Assembly (NCBI GenBank): GCA_010094045.1
Contig: ML986711.1
Coordinates: forward strand, 79,426-143,425
DNA length: 64,000 bases
Reading direction: 5' to 3'
Source of the DNA: Lojkania enalia
Taxonomy: Eukaryota > Ascomycota > Dothideomycetes > Pleosporales
Part shown: positions 1 through 11,509 of the stretch, in pieces
Numbering within the stretch: position 1 is the stretch's first letter
Layout of the letters: every line of letters starts with the position of its first letter
Translations under genes and position numbers: made by a program
The notes under the pieces: model-generated
Databases searched by the model: none
The model's input: only the letters and a program-made list of their open reading frames with translations
What the model was told of the DNA's origin: nothing

Positions 1-851
1 GCACTTCCCATTAGCAAATGTCTGCATAGGAATGAGGAGAGGGGAAAGTATACATTTTGCCCCTAATTTCTGGGCAATCTCGTCAACAAGCAGCTCGTTC
101 CACGATCGAAGAGTGGACATCAACTTCATTTCTTCTTCAGCCTGGGTAGTGAACCCGGTGATGGTTTTGCCTTCAATAATCGGTTTCCCAGTAGCAGGGT
201 CGTTGAGATCGGGGAAGATAGCAGGTCCGTGACAGCTATATGCTTCAGCATCCGATGCTATATTAACTCATTGTCGCTATAAGACAATTATCGGGGGTAA
301 GTATGCCTACACAGCTGACACAACTCCGCCATTCTCCCATATCTTCGCCGCGATGGCTTTCAAGCCCTTCGCATGCGGATAGTCGATTAAAGCTGCGTGC
401 CCCGCCGAAGCGAAGAAAAGTCCGTACTAGTCGCTATCAGCATATATGCCTTGAACCATTCATCACTTTGCTAAGATCAAGTAGCCTCTCAACTACTCGA
501 ATGTTTGTTCGCATAATTTTGTGGTCAAGCAGGACTCACCTGGCTCCCATCAACATCCCCGGCCTTCAACCCCCCATCCAACTTCGCCCTAAACTCCGAG
601 TTCACATTATCATACTGCCTCCTCTCCTCATCTGTCAAGAACCCCGGCTGCAAGCTTAGCCAATCAGCAATGTATTCACCTTTCTCGGAGGCGATGTCGA
701 CTTCGAATCCCGCGGCTTTGAGCACATTGAAAGGGTGGAGCGCCTCGCCAATAAAGACCCCCGTGATATGGCCTCCAGCGCCGTCGGCACCGGGGAAGAG
801 ATTAGTATGGGCGGACGTCATAGCAATGAGAGCGCGGCGGGGGAGAGGCAT
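1..851 (-). CDS. HSP31: DJ-1/PfpI family protein, Hsp31-like glyoxalase III (3' end outside window)
   Basis: The protein starts at the ATG at 849-851 ([13 protein letters not shown]). Hsp31-type proteins convert methylglyoxal to lactate without glutathione and protect against carbonyl stress in the cytosol. I read exons 851-540, 426-311 and 235-54, joined by introns 539-427 and 310-236. The last visible exon ends at a GTATAC donor at 53, with a GCTAAT branch motif near position 10, so the terminal exon lies left of the window. Family marks are the [16 protein letters not shown] stretch (Glu of the nucleophile elbow), [11 protein letters not shown], and the nucleophile motif [12 protein letters not shown]. 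The Val codon next to the catalytic Cys is split by the second intron. The family is clear; the missing C-terminus means full function cannot be checked here. Confidence 0.8.
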
Positions 852-1706
852 TGTTATTACTTTACAAGGCGATATACGACGGATATTAAAGCGCTATACT
901 AGCTTCGAAATCTAAGGCGCTAGGAGACAGTAGATTTATATATGCGGGTTTCAACCATTGCTCAGCTGAAGAGACGCTGTCTTTATATGAACGAGCAAAT
1001 GCATTCGGCAAGATAATTATCCCATTCGCAGGGGGACTTGAGCAGACAATGCAGTGCGATCAGTCAGCATCGTATCGTATAGCGCATTTGACGAACTAGC
1101 TATTGACGATGAGGGCGGCCAGTGATGATTGGGGCGGATTCGTATACTATGCCGGTTTGGTGCATGCTTGCAGGAGGGCTCGCATATGTCGTGCCTCATA
1201 CCAAAACACACAATCATTCTACAGCAATCGGTGTCTACATTGATACTACGTGTTTAACTAGTAGAGTATCTTGTATCTATTTCGCCGCAACTGTTAATGA
1301 AGAAAATTATCTATGGGCCCAGATTAACTTTGTGCTGGACACAGTTCATATGCTAATGTCAAGTCAGCCAAAGCCGATGAAAAAAATATGCCATACATGG
1401 ATTCCCACGTAACCTTCAACGTGGCCAGTTAGCAGTTGTAGCCACATCGTTTCATAATGCATGTAGAAGTAATGGTTCACTATTGTTGGCATGATACATC
1501 AAATACTAATCCAAAATCTTTACGCGGCGAGAACATGCCACCACCGTCCAGTAATCTTTAAGGCCTCGGAGATATGCAGTCAAGCAGCACGCTTCACCTC
1601 ATCATTACTTCCACTCAAGATTCAAGTCCCATTAATTCACATCACATTGCCCAATCTACTCACACGTACTGTATCCAACGTTTGCCATCCTCTCGTGCTT
1701 CACCCC
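852..1706. other. Intergenic, no gene seen
   Basis: This holds the 5' side of the Hsp31-like gene and the 3' side of TRM3. Short open frames lack recognisable domains or splice-consistent extensions. No tRNA or repeat was recognised. Confidence 0.5.
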
Positions 1707-4700
1707 CTACGAAGTCCCACCCCACTCCCTCCACCACTCAAAAGCCACAATCCCCGCGGCAGTCTGCACATTCAAACTCCTAGTTACGCCCACGGTCCTA
1801 ATCTCCACACATCGATCCACAACGGCCAGAACCTCGGGATTTACGCCGCCCTTTTCGCTTCCCAGGACCAGGACGCACTTCTTCGGCAACATCCCTACAC
1901 TCTCATAGCCTCTCTCCTTCGTAGAGTTAGATTCCCCTAGAATTCCTGAACGATCAGTTTGCTCAACTGCTACAACTTCGTAGCCCTGCCTTTTGAGGGC
2001 AATGAGAAATGCAGGAATCGAGGCGGGTTTGAGCTCTTTGATGGGGAGGTGTTTGTAGGATGTTACAGCTGTGCTCTGAAAATCCTTCGCGGTTAAATGC
2101 GTAAGTGAGCTGATGTAGAGGCATTCCAGACCAAAAGATTCCGAAATTCTACTCAGACCGCCAAGATTTGTTGGATTATCAATCAACGAGGCGACCAGGA
2201 CAACAGAAGCTGGTCGCTTGAGGCTCGCGTTAGGAAGGTCGGTAGAAGGTATGAGCGAGGACAAGTCGAAGCCAGACTTCGTTTGGAAAGGACCTATTCT
2301 GTCGTTGTTGAACTCGCCTTTTGCGTCGTGGTTACGAGTGAGATCTTCATGTGGAGCAATAAGGAGGCCGTATTTTGGATGACCAAGCGGAATGCTGGGA
2401 GGTGGTGACTCGACTCCAGCCTTCATGTCATCCTCCTGAAGTCTCACAAAGTCTTCATATGCAACCATTTCCCGCTCAGGAGTCTCAAGGCGCAAGTAGT
2501 CTCCTTGGAAGATGTTGAAAATAGTGAAATCTTGGACGACATTGAGCTTGAGAGTTCTAATAGTGAACGCACCAGCATTAAACCTATCAAGTGTGCGAAT
2601 ATAATCGTTGAGAGCCTGGAACGCAGAGTTCTCGACAATACTCTTCCAACCCTTTTGCACAGCAAGGTCCCAAATGATTGGAAATGAGAAATGAGCCTCA
2701 TGCCTGACTTGAACTTTTGAGCTGGCAGAAAATGGGATTAGGTGTAGCATAAGTTGAAGAGCAAACTCTTCCGAATCTATCAACGGAGCAACGAGAATAG
2801 CCAACTTTATTAGCGATGCGACTAACCGAGGGTCGGCGTCATTTGACTTTGACAAGTAGATAAGGATACGTGGTGCAAGGTGCTTGTGCCGATAGTAGAT
2901 GCGGCTAATGATCCACTCCAGGAGATATCGATACCGGGGCCAGGGTTCGAGGATCAGGGCTCTCCGGAATGAGTCCAAGTACCATTCCGCATCCGAATCA
3001 GAAATGCATATTTCCGAGAGAACTAACATAATCTGAAGTTGGAACGCGTTTTTCCATTTGGTGATGATGGGAATTGGGGCCTTTTGGGTTTGCCACGGCT
3101 CAATTAGGCGCCGCAATACACGTTTCGTGAGGTCGGCCTGATCCGCTGGAAAATGAGCTAGAAGATCGATGAGATTGGCGTAAGCGTGCCATTCGCGCCT
3201 CCCATAGTAGAAGTCATATGTCCGATGTGGAATGTATCGTTGAAGTGTCTCTGCCGCTGAAGCTTCGAAGAGGAGTTCTTTCTTTGGCAGCGGTGGCTTT
3301 TCGATGTACTGAACAAGAAGTTCTTCCAAGGGAAGGATGGTGACTACCTTAGGTTGTGAGAAGCACGCCTTCCGAAGTGACTCTAATAAAATAGAAAGGA
3401 GATAGGTCCTTGTTTCTCCTAATTTTCGCAGACGGTCCACAGCCTTGACATACAATTTGGTAAGAGGTGGCTCCTCGTTTACCGTGGCGTCGTCCAAGCT
3501 ATGCTTAACGAGTACTTGAAGACAACATGGATGGAAAATGAGCGAAGGTAGTTTGATGACAACTAGTCGACGAAACTCCTGCCTCTCTGCCTCGTCCCAG
3601 AGTGCTTCTAACACGGTATACAGCTCGCCAAGCTCGGGTTCGTACTCATCCAGAATAATGCTCACTTCATCACAAGCGGTTTCAAACCTAGAGTCCTGGA
3701 TTGACATGTGTTGAGTATGCTCAAGACGGAGAATAAAGACCTGTAATGGCGTACCCTTTTCCATAAGTTCGGGAATAGTTTGGTCTCCAGTTCCTTCGAT
3801 CGGATCCATTGCGTGAGCGATTAGAAGCCGCTCAAATCTCAGCATGAGATCATTAAAGCCAGGAACCTGCGCTGAAAACGACGGGCATTCTTTGCAGAAC
3901 TCCGCGCACATTACGGTGCAGAAATCACCAGCAATCTCTGGTAAGCCCGTCAAGCGCGAAATTTGAACGACAAGTTCTAGATCAGAAGGCTCAAGATCAG
4001 CAAAAGTAGAGCGCACCCGAAACCCGTTAAGGAGGCCTTCGAGCAAATAAAGGACAGAATGTGAGAACAGCTTCCCTCCTCGGTCCAAGACAGACTGCAA
4101 GACGTTGACGAGCAGCAATCGTCGGTCTAGTGCAGTAGGGAGCATTAAGATAAACTTAGTCAACATATCCACGAGCGCATTGCCATGGGCACATATTGTG
4201 ATCTCCCGAGTTGACGAAAGAGAAGAGGTGAAAAGAGTACCTTGCGTCGCCCAGGGGAGGAACCCATCAACAAGAAATTTATCCCCCTCAGTTGCATGGT
4301 CCACAACTACGCCCTGCTCCTTAGCGACAAACTCCATATACCAACGCCCGATTAGTTTACGGACACCGTCCTGCATTTTTGGGTCTAGCGCAGCGGAAAT
4401 AAGCGTCTTCACCCAGCCTGAAGCAATAAGGGCACCAGGTCCTAGGAGCTTGGTCAACTCTGGCAAACATGCCTGTACCTGATTGGGGTATCGATCGAGG
4501 ACTATAGTTTCAAATAAGACGCTATATTTCTCGTACTGCCTTTCGTATTCGCGGCGACGGCTTACATCTAGCATCATATCTGGCGCATCAATACTTTGCC
4601 GCACAAGCGACAAAGACCGGCGGAGTATTCCAATACAATATTTGCGTTGCTCGGCAAACCCTTTCAAAAGTCCCCTACGAACCCGTGCCCAGTATAAAGG

Positions 4701-5666
4701 ACTATAAATGCCCTCTAACTCAAGACTACGGGATTCTGCATAGCTTACCCACTGGAACCAGGTCCGAAAGACCCTACTTGAGTTAGAGTCGAAATAGTCG
4801 TCCTGCAGGTCTCGAAAGCGATTCCAAAGCTTTTGGCCGATAAACGAATCACAATCGTCAAGCGTAGGCAATGTCGAACTTGAGCCAATGAGGAGTGCTT
4901 CCGCCTTGTTGGGTGGCTGAAATAAAGTGACAGGAGTCCTGAGTAGAGCAAGTAGAGCAGACAATACGTCGTGGGCAGCATGGTCTAAGCCATTCAGGAT
5001 ATCGCATCCCAGGTAATTAACAACGGTCTGGACCAACTCAGGAGTAACAAAATGATTCCGTTCGGCCGGTAGCCAATAAGAGCATTTCAGGAAATTCAAA
5101 TAAGACAATGCCTTCGCGGTTTGATCCTCGACCCAGCTAGACATCTCACCATAGACTATTTCTGTCGACCCATTTTTGATGGCTATGTTCAAGAGCTCGA
5201 GATATTTAAAGATCCTAAAAAACACACGCTCTCCTAGAATAATGTTACTCAAGCATATTTGGGCAATTGCGTATAAGAGCCCCGGGTCTTGTGACTCCTT
5301 GGGTAGGTCATCGATGATCAGAGTGCATAGCTTATCATGGTAGTTCAAACCCTGATGCAGCATTAGTATCACATTCATGTACCGCTCTCTACCGCATAAA
5401 ACCAAGATAGAAGGTCAAACTTACGAGCCACTTACGTTCTTGCCTGGCGGAAGAAGTCTCACACACAGCCGAAGAGTTGCAAGGTCAATATTCCCCTGAC
5501 TAGCCTGAAGCCTCTCCCAGGAATAATCGAAGATGGCAGCTTTCGACCTTGGATCATAATGCTTAAGTACAAGATCCAGCCCAGAGGCCCCATCGGTAGC
5601 ACTCAAATCGCGGAAGAGTTGAATGTCGTGCTCGCTGCTGGCCGAGTTGCTGTCCGTGGTTTCCAT
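1707..5666 (-). CDS. TRM3: tRNA (guanosine-2'-O)-methyltransferase TRM3 (SpoU/TARBP1 family)
   Basis: Trm3 methylates the ribose of G18 in the D-loop of several tRNAs, using SAM. There are two exons, 5666-5436 and 5384-1707, with a 51 bp phase-0 intron, giving about 1302 residues, a little shorter than yeast Trm3. Most of the protein is a helical, HEAT-like N-terminal region with no short motif I can point to. The last ~165 residues form the SpoU/TrmD knot: motif 1 around NPTNLGGLSR, motif 2 LVLGSEKGGV, and motif 3 RTVGVTRSLNVQTAAGIV. The order and spacing of the three motifs are those of active SpoU enzymes. It is divergent from the kinesin gene across a ~414 bp gap. The first ATG of the second exon frame (5405) lies inside the intron and was not used. 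Confidence 0.9.
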
Positions 5667-6080
5667 GGTGCTGAGATTCTACGGCGCGGCGAATCCAGAC
5701 TGACGGAATGTGGTCCGACGAGTGGCTGCTCGGAATGCACGAGGAACCTTGTTCAACACTAAAAGCCTTTCCTCTCTTCAGATTGCATCTGTACGCCTTT
5801 CAGACATTCATCGCTGGTGGTGTCGTTTCGTGGTTGTTGCGTTGCCAGCTCATCTTCTCCGTCATTCCAATTCTCGACTAGTTTTGTGCGCGAGCCTTGG
5901 CAGAGTGACGCAGACCGCCCTCGGCTAATCGGCGGGGCGACGTGGTTGTTTACATTTTTCCGTTTCCAGGCAAGCGCGGCGCGATAGGCGGCAGCGCCTG
6001 CCTCAACACCAATGTTTCTTCTCCACCTCTTGCGAGTAAAGCAGATAGTCCAGTATCTTCTTTACTTGCTAGAAGACGCC
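5667..6080. promoter_or_regulatory. Divergent promoter region between TRM3 and the kinesin gene
   Basis: The only sequence between two start codons pointing away from each other. A CCAAT pentamer is present at 5867-5871. Promoter assignment is by position only. Confidence 0.4.
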
Positions 6081-7996
6081 ATGGACTCACGTCTCTATTC
6101 TAGCCTCCATGGCTCCTCAGCCTCAGCGCCGTCGATGCGCGCTTCCGAACCGTATGCGTTAATGGCGCCGCCGTCCATGGTCGACGATCCGGGCAATGTC
6201 AAGGTCGTGGTGCGATGCAGGGCCTTCGTGAGGAGAGGTATGTCGCATACATTTTGAATAGACCCACAGTCAACTGACCGCATCCAGAGCGAGAGAAGGG
6301 CACGCAGTGTCTTATTCGCATGGATCCCGCCACGCAGAAGACCACCCTCCTCGCACCATCCGACTTCGATTCGAACCCAAACACGCGCAAGGTATACGAA
6401 GATAAGGAGTTCATATTCGACAAGTCTTTCTGGTCGCATGATGAGGACGATCCGCACTATGCGCACCAGGAAGATGTCTACCGATCTTTCGGCGAGGAAT
6501 TCCTCGACCATAACTTCGATGGGTACCATACGTGCATCTTCGCCTATGGCCAAACCGGCTCGGGCAAGAGTTATACTATGATGGGCACCCCAGAGCAACC
6601 GGGTCTTATTCCGAGGACATGCGAGGAGCTCTTCGATAGGATCCACCAGGAGCCTTCGCCAAATACCAACTATCACGTTCACGTATCGTACTTTGAGGTA
6701 TACAACGAGCATGTGCGAGATCTTCTAACGCCACGGACCAATCCGCCTATCTATCTCAAAATCCGCGAGTCGCAAACAGAAGGAGTCTACGTGCAAGGCT
6801 TGACCGAAGCAGAAGTTAAAAGCTACGCAGATGTTGAGCGACTGATGAGACTGGGAGACATGGTACGTGAACGAAACCCCCAAATCCGTAACTAATCCGC
6901 TGACATCCATCAGAGCCGAACCACGGCATCCACAAAGATGAACGACACCTCCTCCCGCTCCCACGCTGTCTTCACCATCCAACTCAAACAAATCCAACAC
7001 TCCCTCCTCTCGGACCAGACCATTGAACGATGCGCACGAATGCGACTCGTCGATCTCGCGGGCTCCGAGCGCGCCAAAAGTACCGAGGCAACAGGCCAAC
7101 GTCTAAAAGAAGGCGGCCAAATCAACAGATCGCTCACAACCCTTGGTCGCGTCATCGCTGCACTTGCCGACCCCCGCCGCCACGCAAAAGGCCGTCGGCC
7201 ACGGGACATAGTGCCATACCGGGACTCGGTACTCACATGGCTGCTCAAGGACAGCTTGGGCGGAAATAGTAAAACAGCAATGGTGGCTTGCATTGCGCCG
7301 TCGGACTATGAAGAAACGCTTTCGACCCTCCGATACGCGGACCAGGCGAAGCGGATCCGAACGCGTGCTTCCGTGAACCAAGACTGCATGTCTAGTGCCC
7401 AGCGCGACGCGCAAATCCGCGAAATGGCAGAGCAGATTCGCAGTCTTCAGGTTAGCGTCAATGCGGCGAGCCAACGCAAGCGTGAGGAAGCCACTGAGCT
7501 CGAGGAGTACCAGAAACAAGTCGCCAAGATGCAGCGGCTGATGGAGGAGAATAGGATGGTCAGTGAGGCGAAAATCAAGGCGTTGACGAGTGAGGTTGAG
7601 GAGTTGAGACCTGTGAATCAGGCGCTCCGGAACGAGATCGAGGCGCTTAGACGTCATCTTGCGCTTGCGGTGGGTGAGCTTAAGAATCCGATCATTCTAC
7701 CACCGAAGCAGGATATTGCCAGTCCGGACCTTGAACAGGGAGAGTGGGTTGAAGATGTGGAGCGAGGCCTCAGCATGAGCAACGATAGTAAAGAGAATAT
7801 CCCAGTTCACGAAGATGATCTCAGCTCTGATGACGAGGATTCAGGATACGATGATGGCCAGGATGATCTAGCAGCCGAGTTGCAGGCCGAAGCCGAGAAC
7901 TTCTTGAATGATCTAGGGCTATTCAGAAAAAAGGTAGGGAGTGACGTTGAGAGGTTTGGAGTCAGGAACATTCTTGGGGAGGTCTCTGGAAACTGA
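6081..7996 (+). CDS. Short kinesin-3 family motor protein
   Basis: Microtubule-dependent ATPase motor. Exons are 6081-6237, 6288-6862 and 6914-7996 (introns of 50 and 51 bp), giving 604 residues. The motor domain fills residues ~40-390: P-loop [15 protein letters not shown] near 137, switch [12 protein letters not shown] near 252, and switch [14 protein letters not shown] near 289, with [12 protein letters not shown] following. A coiled-coil stretch rich in Glu, Lys and Leu covers ~400-500, followed by an acidic tail. Kinesin-3 is favoured by overall motor similarity. The protein is far shorter than full-length Unc-104/KIF1 and no FHA or PH domain is evident, so it resembles the short fungal class (Aspergillus UncB, Neurospora NcKin3) rather than the vesicle-carrying UncA class. 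The exact orthology is an inference. Confidence 0.88.
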
Positions 7997-8823
7997 ATGA
8001 AGGTTTGTGGCTGAAGTTTGGGAGTGGCGACCGTCTTGGTTTTGGAAAATTTGTGGGTGAGGGCTTGGATTCTAGAGCGAAGGTTGGCATGGAAGGATTT
8101 CCTGGCTACGAGATTGATTATCATCACGGCGCATTGAGCGGTGGCGTTCTGGGCTTTTCTATGAAACTAGACTTTGAGGTTGGTTAACAGCTTGAGTGTT
8201 CAAGCCTATTGACGAATACATTTGTAGTATGTAGTCGTAATTCGAGGAATCGAAGCCGTATTACAATATCTTGTTTCCTAAAATTTTGGTCAGTATTTAT
8301 TTCTAAAACCTGTTATAACTCGAGGTTATGAATATTGGATCTCAGTCATTCATTCGCGTTATGGTGGGAGGTATGAAGGGGAGAAGTCTGGATTTCGCTA
8401 GGTAAGATTGCACAAAGTAAACGAAACTCCAAGTTATCCCTCACGGAACCGCCGGCCTAGGAATACACAACATCCAAGCACACGAACAAATACTTATCGG
8501 GAATATTTGGCCATCTATATTTAAAGTCCCATTTCCTGATTTGAACCTTACCAAGATCCAGTACGCGTTGATAACCCTCCCATCATGAAATGTATGATTT
8601 CGTAAGTTCATCCAACACGTCATGCTCGTGCCTAGTTTCCCATATGCCTTTGGATTCCTACTGATAATCGCACAACGCAGACCCTGCCGTCTAACGCCGT
8701 TCGTAAAAATAAATTACGGAGTGGCAACACTGGAAGCGTTCTTTCGCAACTAAGATGAAAACACGCCAAGAACTGAAAAAGTATATGTAGGCTAACAAAG
8801 ATAGAATAGAGATGAGCAGCTCT
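7997..8823. other. Convergent 3' intergenic region
   Basis: Lies between the stop codons of the kinesin gene and the RFTS-domain gene, so it holds both 3' untranslated regions. No gene or RNA recognised. Confidence 0.5.
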
Positions 8824-10968
8824 TCACACAGGCCGCTCAATAGGTTGCGGCCTCATTGCCGGGCCAGAGTTCATGGCTGGGAAGAGGGGCTGCTGGGCCT
8901 CGGCCATCTCCCTGATCTTCTTGATAAGATTGCTATCAACAATTAGCAAACACCACACACATACAAAATGCCCCAATCTACACCGTGCCTCCCTGAGGAT
9001 ATAAATAGAATAGTAAACAATAACTTACTTGACTGGCAACCTTAGTCTCTCCTCCTCGCGCATGACAATTCCAATCTCCTTCGCCCTTCCCCTTGCATGA
9101 TCCTGAAGATGTTCTTGTATCAACATGCGTCCCACCTCCGAGCTCGCCCCGTACACTTTTTGGCTACATCCATCGAACGTACAGATCCATGAATCTTTCG
9201 GTCCGTTAGGCGTAAATGTTGGTAAGGGCGTGGAAACGATGGGTGGGGCCAGGGCTGGAGATGCAGATTTGGTCGTGTTGTTTGTAGGGTTGTTAGAGGG
9301 CTGCCAGCGGAGAGGGAGTGGCTCGTTTGCTTCTTCCTCGTCAGGGGAGGAGGATGATGTTGAAGGGTAAGGGTGCGGGGAGGGCTCGATAGATGTTGAT
9401 GAGCTAGCGGCTCGTTTCCTTGGATTCGGATTATCCTCTACGATATCATCGACATCAAGCTTCCGTTTCGGTGGTGAGAGAGATTGGATATGAGTTGGCG
9501 TATCGACTTCGATTTCCGATTCGGCGCTGAAAGTGTCTGTGCTTTGGTCTGAGGAAGAAGCGGCGGCGGCGTTCGGTGCCTTACCTTTGCCGCGCTTGAT
9601 GCCTTTACCTTTGCCGGAGTATATGCTGTTCTTTGGCCGGAGGACGGAGAGGCGCCCTTTCTTGGAGCGTTGCCGTCGCTGGGGTGGTGTTGCGGCGGAG
9701 GAGCTTGACTCTGATTCCTCGCTTGTTTCGGCTTTCAACGTTCCATGATCTTTTCGGGGCCGTAGTTCGATGGACTGCGCGCGCCTGATATCAGCTGCAG
9801 AGAGATTATAGTCGGATGAAAGTTCCCGGTATATCTGTTCTTCAGCGAAGAACCGTGTGTTCTTCCTACGCGGGTGATCCATTATGTAACACAGATTCGT
9901 TGCATGAACCAAGATCACGTTCGTAGCAGTCCCAACGTCACTGATTTCGTATCGTCGTACCATGAGCCTCGCGAGGCGGTCGATTGTCACGTGTCCGATA
10001 TGCATTACGTGCTGGTTGATAGCTTTCTGCATGAACTCGAATATAGCTGTAGCTTCCCACCAATTGTCGTCCTTCTTCGGTGCATCTTCGGGTTTCTGCG
10101 CCTTTTTGGTGCCTTTGCCGCCTTTTGCCTTTGGTTTCTCCGGCGTGGATTCCGGCTTCGAGGCCGTCTCCGATCTCACGGCGCTTTTCCCTTCGATACG
10201 CGCCTTCGCATTCTCGAAATCACTCTACGATAAGTCAGCACCAATACTATCCTCTCCTCATACATGTTTGTCTACCTACCAGATATTGCTTCCTAAACCA
10301 TTGATACAGAGGGGTATTACTCCACCCAATCCCCTGCGCTCGATTTAGCATGCACATAAACAAGAATGCCTTATGCTTCCTAAATATCATCTCTGCCTGG
10401 GTGGGATCATCGCACGCGAACCTCTCGTCCTCGGCGTATTCCTGGAAGATTAATGACGCACTCGGCCCCCCACCTCGCTTCCTGGGCTCATTATAAATAT
10501 CTGTGACGAAATATAGAACCTCAACTGCCTCTACCATATTCAAATAGATGTCTTTATATGTCCGTGCGGGCCTGATCTCGAACCAGCCTGCTGCACCAAG
10601 CGCCCATATCATGATTTCGCCGTCTTCCATCTGGCCGTAGGAGAAGCGGGTCACATTGCAAATTTCGATTTCGACGGGTTTGTATGGCTTCTTGACAACT
10701 GCGGAAAATCCAATTAGTCGTCATCGCTGCTTGCGGTGCTTGTGTGGGATATACGCGACTCACGATATTTCGCTTGTTGTCGGTCTGGTTGCTCCAATCG
10801 CCCCTCAACCTTCAGCGGGGTATCAGCGTACGCTGCTAACAGACTTGCCGGCTTCCCATTGCTATTGTACAGGACGCGCGCATCACTTAGCGTGAAGATT
10901 TCATAGTCGTCGGGGTTAGAGATGGAGGGGTCTACTGGCTTCAGTATATCGAGCTCCGGTGTAAGCAT
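8824..10968 (-). CDS. Replication-foci (RFTS) domain protein with C-terminal zinc finger, Raf2-like
   Basis: Four exons: 10968-10764, 10698-10280, 10224-9029 and 8932-8824, giving 642 residues; the introns (65, 55 and 96 bp) keep frame. Without the last intron (donor GTAAGT, branch GCTAAT) the frame would hit a TAA directly after LPVK; splicing adds a conserved-looking 36-residue tail ending in IERPV. The N-terminal ~200 residues (DYEIFTLSDARVLY, VTRFSYGQMEDGEIMIWALG, GWFEIRPARTYKDIY) match the replication-foci targeting domain of DNMT1 and of fission-yeast Raf2. The middle is a basic, Ser-rich low-complexity linker. Near residues 553-585 is a C2H2-like finger (WICTFDGC ... HLQDH). RFTS plus zinc finger is the Raf2 layout, a subunit of the CLRC H3K9-methylation complex; the functional transfer is inference. 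Confidence 0.72.
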
Positions 10969-11509
10969 GTTGAACGTAGCGTCTGTCGCATATTGTCTCC
11001 GGGGGGGTTTTTATGTGCGAAGGGCGTAGGCGATGTTGGAGAGCGGCGAGGCCGTTGCGCGGGCCAGGCTGCCGGTACTGCGCGAAACTTGGAAGGCGAG
11101 TCGACGCGCGCGTTGGTAGTGCATCACGTGCATGGGCGCGACTTTGGATGAGGTCGTCGCCTACAGCTTTGCGGCCTGAGCATCGACGCGTTGCTCTATG
11201 GCATGTCGTTCGGCATATCACTTATGGATATTATCTAAAGATGGTAATATATCATTATTCTTTCTACCTCTCTGTGCACCCCAAACAGGACTTTCAACGC
11301 CTTCCATGCCATATTCTAGATTCCCTTCCCGCGCAGTAAAGTACATGTTGAAAATGACATAGATGAAGCGGAGAGGATATTGCACAGCAGCAAATAGTTT
11401 ACAAGAACGTGCCAGAACAATTCTTACATAGACGGGAGGCGGAGAGCCCAGCACCAAAGCGCACCTTTACAAGGGTATTCATCCACAAGCCAACAATCCG
11501 GATTTTCTC
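10969..11509. other. Intergenic between RFTS gene start and TUF1 stop
   Basis: Both neighbours are on the minus strand, so this should hold the RFTS gene promoter and the TUF1 3' region. No further gene seen. Confidence 0.45.
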
